The notes under the pieces: generated by a model
The model's input: only the letters and a program-made list of their open reading frames with translations
Told to the model about the DNA's origin: nothing
Databases searched by the model: none
In this document: positions 1-8,300 of the stretch, in pieces
Layout of the letters: each line of letters starts with the position of its first letter
Numbering within the stretch: the first letter of the stretch is position 1
Assembly (NCBI GenBank): GCA_934636045.1
Contig: CAKTZP010000043.1
Coordinates: 1-14,328 of the forward strand
Direction of reading: 5' to 3'
DNA from: an uncultured Oscillospiraceae bacterium
GTDB taxonomy: Bacteria > Bacillota > Clostridia > Oscillospirales > Oscillospiraceae
Length of the DNA: 14,328 nucleotides
Made by a program: the position numbers and the translations under genes

Positions 1-92
1 TTGCAGCGCGGCGTCAGCTCAAAGGTGCCGGAAATCGGCAGCCCCAGCGTGCGCCCCCGCGCGTGCAGATATTTCGACAGCATTGGCTCCAT
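1..92 (-). CDS. Probable radical SAM (SPASM/PqqE-like) enzyme, N-terminal fragment
   Basis: Only the first 30 codons lie inside the window; the gene continues past position 1. The translation begins MEPMLSKYLHARG and reaches GTFELTPRC at residues 22-30. A beta strand of the form 'FELTxRCN' is how many radical SAM peptide maturases and PqqE-like enzymes lead into the CxxxCxxC motif that binds the 4Fe-4S cluster and S-adenosylmethionine; C30 would be the first of those cysteines. The rest of the motif is not visible. The start at 92 is chosen because AAAGGAGGGA (complement of 98-107) sits 7 nt upstream; M4 at 83 is a weaker alternative. It begins 18 nt after the stop of the HPr-kinase-like gene, so the two are almost certainly co-transcribed. 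With the small Cys-rich peptide gene upstream, I infer a RiPP-modifying enzyme. The family call is fairly safe, the substrate is not. Confidence 0.7.
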   Translation of the reverse strand, partial: MEPMLSKYLHARGRTLGLPISGTFELTPRC

Positions 93-110
93 GGACGTCC
101 CTCCTTTGCC

Positions 111-965
111 TTAGAATTGCGCCCGCTCCAGATACGCCACGGCGGATGCATCGGGCCGGCAGGCGTAGGCATAAACCGGCAGCCGCTCGGCGGCGAAGAG
201 CGCCAGCTCGAGCGCCGCGGAAACGTCACCCGCGCACCAGCGCTGCAGCGGCATTTGCGACAGCAGCATTCGCGCGGCCTCGGGCAGCTCCATCCGGCGC
301 AGCGCGTTTTCCTCCCCGTGCGAGAGAAAAATGACCGAATGCACCGGCAGCGCGCGGCTTTTACAGATGCCGGACGAGCCGGCAAAGGGCAGCCCCGCCG
401 CCCATAGCGCATCGCCGCGCCGGTACAGCAGCGCCTTGTCTCCGTTGATCATCTCAACGTCACGCGTCATTGTCCAGAGCGCGGTGTGCGTGCTCTTCCC
501 CGCGCCGGACGCGCCGGAAAAGAGCAGCGCCTTCCCCTCCCGCTCGAACCACGCGGCGTGGAAAATCGCCGCGCCGTGCCGCAGGAGCAGGTGCTCCATG
601 GCAAGGCAGGAGAGGATATATTTTTCCAGATGGTCTTCTAAGCGGTCAGAAATTTGCAGCGTCAGCTGCTCCGGCGTGCGCCTCGGCTCCGTCAGGAGGG
701 CGCAGCACTCTGCTGCTTTTCCGAGCGTGAAATACGCAATGCGCGTGGCCGCGTCCGTCTCATAGACGCATTTTCCGTAGTCGCGGAAGGTCGGCACGCC
801 CTCCGGCGCAGACAGACGCGGCAAAAGGGAAATCTCGCAGGTCACGTCCGGCGCGCCGGTGTCGGCAAAGCGCCAAAGGTAGCTCTCCGGCGTTTTGGGC
901 GGCAGAGCGCCGCGCAGCAGCAGGCGCAGCTGCCCCAGCCGGACGGTCAGCTCAGGCTGCTTCAT
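111..965 (-). CDS. HPr kinase-like P-loop protein, candidate peptide kinase of a RiPP locus
   Basis: The protein has 284 residues. An N-terminal region of about 110 residues is followed by a kinase core resembling the C-terminal domain of HPr kinase/phosphorylase and PEP-carboxykinase-like P-loop proteins. Visible motifs are FHAAWFE (135-141), the Walker A loop SGASGAGKST (150-159, lysine 157), INGDKALL (173-180) as the likely metal-binding aspartate region, GLPFAGSSG (191-199), and LPVHSVIFL (206-214). This pattern matches the HprK-related proteins found beside peptide-modifying enzymes rather than true HprK, which has a different N-terminal domain and a characteristic C-terminal signature. 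Related kinases in lasso-peptide clusters phosphorylate the precursor; that is family knowledge, and the target here is unknown. Its ATG overlaps the stop region of the preceding membrane protein gene by 14 nt, suggesting translational coupling, and the probable radical SAM gene follows after 18 nt. The alternative is a catalytically silent scaffold. Confidence 0.8.
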   Translation of the reverse strand: MKQPELTVRLGQLRLLLRGALPPKTPESYLWRFADTGAPDVTCEISLLPRLSAPEGVPTFRDYGKCVYETDAATRIAYFTLGKAAECCALLTEPRRTPEQLTLQISDRLEDHLEKYILSCLAMEHLLLRHGAAIFHAAWFEREGKALLFSGASGAGKSTHTALWTMTRDVEMINGDKALLYRRGDALWAAGLPFAGSSGICKSRALPVHSVIFLSHGEENALRRMELPEAARMLLSQMPLQRWCAGDVSAALELALFAAERLPVYAYACRPDASAVAYLERAQF

Positions 966-1779
966 AGAGCATGTAAAGAATCACAGAGCCATCGACGGTA
1001 TAGTGCGATTGCAGACTCTGGCGTGTCTCGTCGGCAGCAAAGCCGCCGGGGAAGGCCGCGCGGTAGGCGATGCCGCCCCAGAACAGGCCGTCGCGGTAGT
1101 TTTTGTAGCACAGGTAGACGTCGGAATCCAGCGCCGCACCGGAGATATTTTGCAGATTGAGTACGCCGTCGGCAGGATAGAGGGCGAAGTCGCCGCCGAA
1201 ATCCATCACCGCGCGGTCGCCCAGCAGCGCCAGCTGCGTGCAGGCCGGCGTTTCGAGTGTCATGCCGTCGGCATAGGCCGCGCGCTCCTGCGCCAGCACG
1301 AAGCAGCGCCCCTGCGCGGGCAGGCCGGAAAGCGCAAACTGCACCGGTTTTCCGTCGCATAACAAGCTGATCTGCGCATATTCGATGATATCCGCGCCGG
1401 TGTTTTCGACAATGAGCGCCAGCACGTTTTCCGCGGCCTCGTCCGAGCCGTCCTCCACATACTCCCCGGTGTAATAGCCCGCGTAGAGCAGGCGCAGCTC
1501 GTCGGTGAGCGCGGTGGGCGCGACGTCCGTCAGCTGCGTGAAGCCCTCAATGTCATAGGGCATCGGCTCGGCGGCCTCCGTCGCAGTCGGCGCGTCGGTC
1601 GGCTGCGGCGCGGCGGTTTGCAGCTGCGTGGCGGGCTCGGCTGCGCCGCCGGGCGCGTCTGTGCGGAGGATCAGGACGAGCATCACGACAAGGTCGGCGA
1701 CGATCAGCGCCAGAATGGCGAGCATGATGATCGTATCGCGGCGGTCGCGCGCGCGTTTTTTCTCAGAGTCTGCCTTCAT
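952..1779 (-). CDS. Membrane-anchored protein of unknown function, RiPP-locus accessory
   Basis: The protein has 275 residues with a clear layout: a positively charged cytoplasmic tail (KKRARDRR, 7-14), one membrane segment (about 16-38, rich in I, L, A and V), a Thr/Ala/Pro-rich linker (about 41-72), and an extracytoplasmic domain from about 75 to the end. That domain contains two stretches that look like repeats of a beta-sandwich: 118-162 (ALIVENTG...SLLCDGK) and 206-256 (LNLQNISG...YLCYKNYRDG). They resemble FxLYD-type domains, but only loosely. The start at 1779 is preferred over an in-frame ATG at 1809 because GGAAAGGA lies 9 nt upstream and the longer start would run into the flanking palindrome. 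Its last codons overlap the HPr-kinase-like gene by 14 nt. No enzymatic motif is visible. It could be a sensor, an immunity or anchoring factor, or part of an export complex; I cannot choose between these. Confidence 0.75.
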   Translation of the reverse strand: MKADSEKKRARDRRDTIIMLAILALIVADLVVMLVLILRTDAPGGAAEPATQLQTAAPQPTDAPTATEAAEPMPYDIEGFTQLTDVAPTALTDELRLLYAGYYTGEYVEDGSDEAAENVLALIVENTGADIIEYAQISLLCDGKPVQFALSGLPAQGRCFVLAQERAAYADGMTLETPACTQLALLGDRAVMDFGGDFALYPADGVLNLQNISGAALDSDVYLCYKNYRDGLFWGGIAYRAAFPGGFAADETRQSLQSHYTVDGSVILYMLYEAA

Positions 1780-1806
1780 GGGCGAACATCCTTTCCAGCG
1801 AATACA

Positions 1807-1836
1807 CAATGTGGAAGCCCGCGGGCTTCCACATTG
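1807..1836. repeat. Perfect 30-bp palindrome, copy 1
   Basis: Two exact 15-bp arms (caatgtggaagcccg and its reverse complement) meet with no spacer. In RNA this would fold into a long GC-rich hairpin. It lies just upstream of the ribosome binding site of the 275-aa membrane protein gene. No T-tract follows it on the minus strand, so it is not a canonical Rho-independent terminator for the operon; an RNA-processing, attenuation or protein-binding role is possible. An identical copy lies at 2012-2041. Confidence 0.9.
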
Positions 1837-2011
1837 CGAGCGTGTCGAAAAACCTCCCCTGCGTCATTCCGAGGAGCGAAGCGACGTGGGAATCTCATAA
1901 GAAATGTTTCGAATTTGCAAAAGCTTATCGAAACTTCAGAACAATTCTGCGAGATTGCCACGACCCTTTCAGGGTCTCGCAATGACAAAGAGGGCTTTTT
2001 TGACAGTCTGA
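1837..2011. repeat. MITE-like imperfect inverted-repeat element
   Basis: This 175-bp segment sits exactly between the two 30-bp palindromes. Its ends are related in inverted orientation: a 'tgtcgaaaaacc...gtcatt' side and an 'aatgac...ggcttttttgaca' side. Inside these are arms of the 'gtcattCCGAGGAGcgaagcgacGTGGgaatctc' kind and their diverged reverse complement ending tctcgcaatgac. A 7-bp dyad (gtttcga/tcgaaac, 1906-1934) lies near the centre, and a small hairpin (gaccct-ttc-agggtc) lies in the right arm. It encodes no protein. The same repeat family occurs at 13125-13245. It resembles the short non-autonomous palindromic elements dispersed in Firmicute genomes; the mobilising enzyme is not in the window. 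Confidence 0.75.
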
Positions 2012-2041
2012 CAATGTGGAAGCCCGCGGGCTTCCACATTG
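2012..2041. repeat. Perfect 30-bp palindrome, copy 2
   Basis: This is an identical copy of the palindrome at 1807-1836. It begins 9 nt downstream of the stop codon of the 75-aa candidate precursor gene on the minus strand. A strong hairpin directly after a precursor gene could stabilise the precursor message or reduce read-through into the biosynthetic genes. It lacks a downstream U-tract in the direction of transcription. Confidence 0.9.
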
Positions 2042-2050
2042 CAGTTGTGA

Positions 2051-2278
2051 TCAAGAGCCAAATACTGCGCCAGCCATCGCCTCGAAGAACTCCATAGGAG
2101 CCGTGCAGTTTTCGTTGACGCCGGTCGCAAACAGCGTCATTCCGGGATTCCATGAGCTATCATAGTACGTGCACGTCGCCGGGTCGCCCTGCGTTGCCGT
2201 GAGGGTGCACGACGCGATCGCGTCCATCAGGTCAAAGCTTTCATAATGCACTTCGGGCTTACAATACAGTTTCTTCAT
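2051..2278 (-). CDS. Candidate RiPP precursor peptide, Cys/Thr-rich
   Basis: The peptide has 75 residues. It starts MKKLYCKPEVHYESFDLMD, an arrangement (MKKxYxKPxxxxESFxL, then IAxxC) that I recognise from small hypothetical peptides of gut Clostridia beside maturation enzymes. The rest is rich in Thr, Ser, Asp, Gly and aromatic residues, with cysteines at 24, 36 and 58 and a further one at 6. A natural reading is a leader of about 20-23 residues and a core carrying C24, C36 and C58 among many Ser/Thr, which could be acceptors for thioether or other cross-links and for phosphorylation. The ribosome binding site is modest (AGGTGA, complement of 2285-2290, 6 nt before the ATG). The gene lies 45 nt after the giant surface protein gene and upstream of the membrane protein, HPr-kinase-like and probable radical SAM genes. 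No signal peptide or transporter is seen. Coding is well supported; the precursor role is inferred. Confidence 0.7.
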   Translation of the reverse strand: MKKLYCKPEVHYESFDLMDAIASCTLTATQGDPATCTYYDSSWNPGMTLFATGVNENCTAPMEFFEAMAGAVFGS

Positions 2279-2308
2279 GGTACTTCACCTGCCCACTTTC
2301 ATGTCAAT

Positions 2309-2337
2309 AGCATACCACAGAACTCAGTCCTTTGCAA
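2309..2337 (-). promoter_or_regulatory. Candidate sigma-A promoter for the precursor gene
   Basis: On the minus strand, TTGCAA (2332-2337) is followed after exactly 17 nt by TATGCT (2309-2314), which carries the extended -10 signature TGn directly before it. Each hexamer matches consensus at 4 of 6 positions. Transcription would start near 2302, giving a leader of about 24 nt that contains the AGGTGA site. The promoter overlaps the stop codon of the giant surface protein gene. Read-through from upstream is the alternative, since no terminator is visible in the 45-nt gap. Confidence 0.35.
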
Positions 2338-5300
2338 GCAATTTTTCACTTCGCATGAAAATTGCCGCAATCTGAGCTCTGGTGGCCTCGCCCTGCGGGG
2401 CAAGGTAGCTGGTAGTTCCTACGAGGTCGCCCTTGACGACGCCGTTTTCGACTGCCCACGCGAAGGCCGTCTGCGCATAGGCCGAGACCTTGGCGGCGTC
2501 GGGGAAGGCGTCGAGCTTGCCCTCGGTCTTCGGCTCTCCGGCGTAGCGCCAGAGGAGGGCGACCAGCTGTTCGCGCGTCACGTTGCCGTTCGGGTCAAAG
2601 GTGGTGTCCGTCGTGCCGTTGGTGATCTTCTGCCCGGCCGCCCACGCGACCGCCTTGGCGTACCACGCGTCGGCCGGAACGTCGGTGAATTTTACCGTGG
2701 TCTTGACCTCCGGCGCGCCCGCGAGGCGGTAGAGGATGGTCACAAGCATGGCGCGCGTCAGCTTGCCGTCGGGTTCAAAGGTCTTTGCGCCCGTGCCGTT
2801 CATCAGCCCTGCCTCAACCGCATAGCGAACGCCGTCGTAATACCACGCGTCCTTGTCGAGGTCCGTGAAGTCTGTAACGCTCGGCGTCTCCGGCTTCGGG
2901 TCAGACGGCTTCGGGTCAGACGGCTTCGGCTCGGACGGGTCGCCGGGCTTCGGGTCGGCCGGGTCAGGCTTCACCGGCTCTGGCTGCGGGTTGGCCGGGT
3001 CGGGCTTCACCGGGTCGGGGCTCGCGGGGAGCTTGCTGCTGTCGACGATGGTGATGAAATCGTCGGGGCCGTAGACCATCGTGCCCGCTGCAATGCGCTG
3101 CAGGACGGCCGCGCCGGACTCCGTCGCTTCCTTGTTCATCACGACGTTCAACTGCGCCGTGCTGCGGATGTTCGTCAGCGCGAGGACGCCCTCGCCGGTG
3201 TTCATCACGATGACCACGCAGGACGTGCCGCTGTTCCAGACAAGGTCGCCGCCGATCTCGTAGTACATCTCGGTCGCGGTAACGAGCTGCTTGTTTTCAA
3301 TGGTCTTGACCGCGCCGCCGGTGCCGCCCTTCAAGGTGATGACCGTCAGGCCGGCCGCCGTCCCGTTGACCGCCTTTGCGCCAAGCTGGACGTCAGCTCC
3401 CGTTTCGCCGCCCGTGAGATAGAAGACCACCGCCTGCTGCGGCGCAAGGTAGACCTCCGTCTTCGGCCCGTGCTTCTTGAAGTCATCCATATCAAAGAGC
3501 CAGCCCTTGCCGTCGATAATACCGGAACCGATAATCGTATTCACCGTATTCCCGGTCTCCCCGGTATCGGTGTCGCCCGTATTCCCGGTGTCGGTATCAC
3601 CCGTGTTGCCGGTATCGGTATCGCCGGTGTCGGCATCACTCTCCGCATAAACCGCCACCCCAGCAACCGCCGTTTCGGGGAGCACCGCAGGAATCGCCGT
3701 TGCAGAGGTCGTCGTGCTCGTCGACCGATAGCCGCACTTTGTGCAAGCACCGTCCTCACCAAAGGTATGAGCCTGAGTTGTACCCTCCTTGATTTCAGAG
3801 CAGTATTTACAGACGTCGGCATGCCGCTCTGCATCCAAGGCAGCAGTAAAATAAATATAGGGAGGATCGGTCTCCACGGTGCTCGGTGTTGTCGCGGCTT
3901 CACCACACCAGCAAATCGTAACTACGCTGTGCACGTTACTGCACTTTTCAGCTTCATCATTTTGTGATTGCCCGCGGTAAGTTTGTTGATGTGGCGTTGT
4001 TGCATAAGTGGTGATGGTTGCCGGTGTTTGTGCTTCCTTTGCAAAGAGAACGATTGGTGTAGCCTCAGCCTGTGTTGCAACCGGGTGGAACGGTGCAAGG
4101 GTCTTGCGCGGCGTGCCATTTGCCGTTGCATTGCAGGCAAGCCATTTGTCGTTCTGGATGCTGTGGATGTAGAATGCACCATTGCCATCAGGCAGGAACT
4201 CCAGCGTCGCGTTCGTCAGATTATCTCCCAGCGAAAGCTCCGTGTCATCAAAGCGCAGATAGTGGCTTTCGTCTGCACTCAGCAACGCCTTCGCAGTGCC
4301 ATCCGTCGTTGAAACATCAACAATCTTCCAATAGGTTTCATTCTCTACAAACGGATATGCATGTTCGAAGTTAACAACATGGTCTGTTGCAAGATACAGA
4401 GCCATACTCTTGCACATTGTATTCGGCAAATAGTTGTAATGAGTAGCAGTCTCGTCCGAAGCCCGCATCGCAAGAATTACCTTTGTGCTGCTATCGGTGG
4501 GCAAGGTATCTGTTCTGACATAACTGTTACACGTGCAGTCGAACTTGAACAGCGGATAGAGCACCATATCTCCCTCCGGAACAAAAGTCTCTCCAAGCTC
4601 GTAGTAAGCCGGTGCTGTTTGTTCAAGCGCTTTTGCAGAGGTTTTCGTTGTCGTCCAACCGATAAGCTCGGGCTCATGAATGTCACCTGTAACAAGGTTA
4701 ACAATGCCATCTTCACCATAAAGCTCATCACTATTTTCCTCTGTAGGAATCGTGTAGCTTTCGCCCTTTGTGACTGTTTCTTTCAAAGCCGTGTAGGTCA
4801 TGTCGCCATAGCCGGGAACATCTTCCGAGTAGAGGACAAAGGAAACTGTATACTCGCTCTTTCTGCTGTAGCCGCACTTGGTGCAGACGTCGTTCACAAA
4901 CTCGTGCTCTTCTAAATTCGCAACTCCACAGACGGGGCAGCTCGCCACATGATGCGTGTCGTCAATTTGCTCATAATTGAAGTTATGTGCTTCTGACGTT
5001 TTAACGTACGTATCACCCTGTCCGCACCAGCAAACAGTCAGTCGATAGTTCCAGCAGCTTTCGTTATCAAAATTCGACTGATTAATGCTCTGGTCGGCAA
5101 ACTCGTGCAGCATGGTTGCATAGCTTTCCGTCTCATGGTTGTCACCTGCCCGCCAAAGCTGGAGCTTGGTTGCTTTGTCCTGCGAATCAACGGCAGCAGT
5201 TCCATCTTTCTCCCACTTCAGCCACTTGTTCCTCTGCTTGCTGTGCAGATAGAAGCAATTGTTCTCCTCATCCCGTACAAGCTCAAGAATCGCATCCTCC

Positions 5301-8300
5301 GGCACGTTCGTTAACTCCATACCAGCTGTGTCGTCGATCCGCAGATACATGCCGTGGGAAGTAGTTGTCAGATAGATTCCGGTCGTTTCGCCCTCAGTCA
5401 GCTGTTTAATCTGCCAGCTCTGCATATTATCGTTGATTGGCAATGCATACGTTTTGTTGACATAGTTAACACAATAGTCGCCCTTAATGCTTCCTGTCAA
5501 GGTAACATAAGCGACATCACCACTGATGGAATTATCCTGCCGTGTAAGAATGACCTTACCAGAGGACGGGACCGTGTTGGTTTGCACATAGGTGTTCTCT
5601 TTCTGTCGGATATGGTACAGTGTATACAGGGTAATATCTCCCGACGGTGCATACGGTTCTCCAACAGCGTAATACTCCGGCGCATTCGATACAAAGGCTC
5701 TTGGGGAGACTGGCGCTTCTGTCCAACCGATAAATTCCTTAAGGCTATGATAGAGGTTTGTTTCTGCCATGCGGTATTTATACGCAAACATCTTGTTCGG
5801 GTCGAGCAGCGCGCGGGTCTGGTTTGCCGGCACTACCTGTCTTGACAGGATAACATCTTCTTCGTGGAATTCTCCGCTCTCGCCGTCATGTCCTTCAAGA
5901 TGAACCGCGTACTGAATCAAGTTCGCACGGGGGCCGGTCACAGTAACTGTTTCGGTGCGGATGCCAGATGCAATATCTCCGCCCATCAAGTCCAAAGTTA
6001 CATATGTTTCGCCCGCACCTCTTGCGTAAGCCGTATTGTCAACGCACAGAATAACATCTTCATTCGCAGCTGCCCAATGTGCAACCCTGTCGGGGTCAAC
6101 GTCGGTTGGGATTCTATTCTGTAATTCATCTTGTAAGCCTTCAACGAATTCCTTCGCTCCTTCAGGCGCGTTGCTTTCCACGCTGATCGTGTAGTTCAGC
6201 GCGGCAGAGCTGGGCTCGGCGTCGGTAGCAAGCGCGGTTTCCGCAACTGTGGCATTGACATAGAAGTAGGCATAGTCAATCGGATGGCCGCAAATTGAAC
6301 AAGTCCTTGTAAGAAGGCCGCGGCCGTTCAGGGTCGAGTTGTCGCTGTAGCCAGCCGGTATACTTACTTCCCAATCAGCGATGCTGTTGCCTTGGGCATC
6401 CTTATGTCCGCAGTCTTCGTATTTGGTGACACCAAACGTTCCGGCGGTGATGATTGCGTCTCGTAGGGAGACGTAGTGATAGGTTTCGCCGCCGGGGATG
6501 GGATCATAGATGCGGACGGCGTCGAAGTAGAAGTCATATTCGCCGTCCTGCCTGACGTCGAAGACGCGGGAATAGGCCGCGGTGATTTTGACGTGATAGA
6601 TGCCGTACGGAAGCCCCAGCTTGCGGATGACGGGAATCTGATAGTAATCCAGATTTTCGCCGTCGTCCACCGGCCTCCACTGCGTGGTCATCTCGCGCTT
6701 GACGTACCACTTTCCATCTGTGCTGGTCGCTTCGTTCTCCGGCTTGTAGCCGTCGGCGGTCTTGACGAAGAAGCCATCCGGCTCAAAGCGGACAGTGAAG
6801 TCGTTTTCGCCCGTGCCGGTGACGGTCTTGGAATACTCGCCGGTGTCGACCTCGTTACCATCCTTATCGCAGCGGATGACGGGGATGTAATCGGTGCGCA
6901 CATAGCCGTCGGGGACGTACTCATAGCCGCGATAGGTCGACAGCAGCTTGGTGAAGACGATCTCGCCCGCCGCATTCGTCACCTCAATCAGGAACGCGCC
7001 GGTGTTGTTCGAGGTGACGGAGATCACGTCGAAGCCCGTACCGGCAAAGTCGAATTCCACCGTCGGGTTCTTCTGCGTCGCGGTCGTGTCCGCAAGCTCA
7101 TCCTCGGTCACGTTCACATAGTGCACGCTGCCCGCGGAATACTTCGCGTAGGTATTGACATCGTAGTTCTTATCATAGCCGATGATATCCTCGCTCAGCA
7201 GGCTGGACGTCTGCGCGTCGATCGTCGCGCCGTCCGAGGCCGTCACCCATTTGCCATGCTTGCCGTCGGTAAAGGTAAAGGCGCTGTTGTCGTCCTCATA
7301 GTAGACGGCGGAGGCGGGCTGGACGGTGATCGTCCCGGCGGCCTGCGAGCCATCCTTCGCCGTGACCGTATACGTGCAGCTCTTGGCCTCGCGCAGAATG
7401 CCCTGCGGCGTGAAGATGACCGTCCACTTATCATCAACCTTCTCAAGCGTGAAGCCGTCCGTCGCTGCGCCGTCGCTCAGCGTGATGGTGTCCAGCTCCG
7501 TGTTGGTGACGGTAAACTTACCGCTCAGATCGATCGTAACCTTGCGGTCATAGTCGATGACGACGGTAATATTCTCCGCCGTGACGTTCTGCGGCCGGTC
7601 GCCGACGGTGACGCGCACCGTCGCATGCGGAACCTCTGTGACTGCGTCGCCCACCTTGGCCTCCAGGCCGGAGACGCGAACCGTGATCACCGTGCCGGGC
7701 TCCAGCCCGGAGACGACCAGCGTCGCCGTGCCGTCAGTGTTCTTCGTGATCGTGCCGTGGCTTGCTTCCCATTGGTAGGCGCTCGTCTCGGTGAGCGTGA
7801 AGGTGCCTTCCCCGGCGGTGTTGCCGTCGGCGTTCCTCACGACCTTGCCGAGCACGATGCTCGTCGCGCCGAAGGGCGCCGTAAAGTCGCCGGTCGTGCC
7901 GTTGTCGTGGGTGATCTCCGCCGTGTACGAAACCACGCGCACGTAAACCTTGAACGTGCCCGCCTTGGCGGCCGTCGCCGCCCCCTCGCCCGCCGCGCCG
8001 GTCAGGCCATTGACGGTCACAAGAAGGATGGAGTTTTTCGTAATGCCGGAGTAGTCGAGCTTGCCGTCCTCGGAAATCGCGGCCGTCTGGGTCGCGTCGG
8101 TCGTATTCGTGACCGACCACGCCGCGGTGCCGCCCACCGTGACCGCGCCGTCCTTGCTGCTGGCGCCGGTCAGGTTGTTGACCACATAAACGCCCAGCGG
8201 CAGCGTGCAGCCCGCCGTCTGGTTCGCGTTTTTATAAACGTTATACTGCACCTCAGTGCCCATGCCGGACTTATTCTCATAAATCACGTGGGTGTAGGAC

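Noticed and set aside
1780..1809. Longer start (ATG at 1809) for the membrane protein
   Set aside because: It would add MCIRWKGCSP, partly inside the palindrome, and lacks a ribosome binding site. ATG at 1779 has GGAAAGGA at good distance and gives the normal KKRARDRR plus TM topology.
1807..2041. The 30-bp palindromes as Rho-independent terminators
   Set aside because: No U-tract follows either copy in the direction of the operon; kept as repeats of unknown function.
2246..3967. 573-codon open frame on the plus strand
   Set aside because: It is antisense to the SLH and linker coding region. The repetitive 'RVRRLRV' stretch is the linker repeat read backwards.
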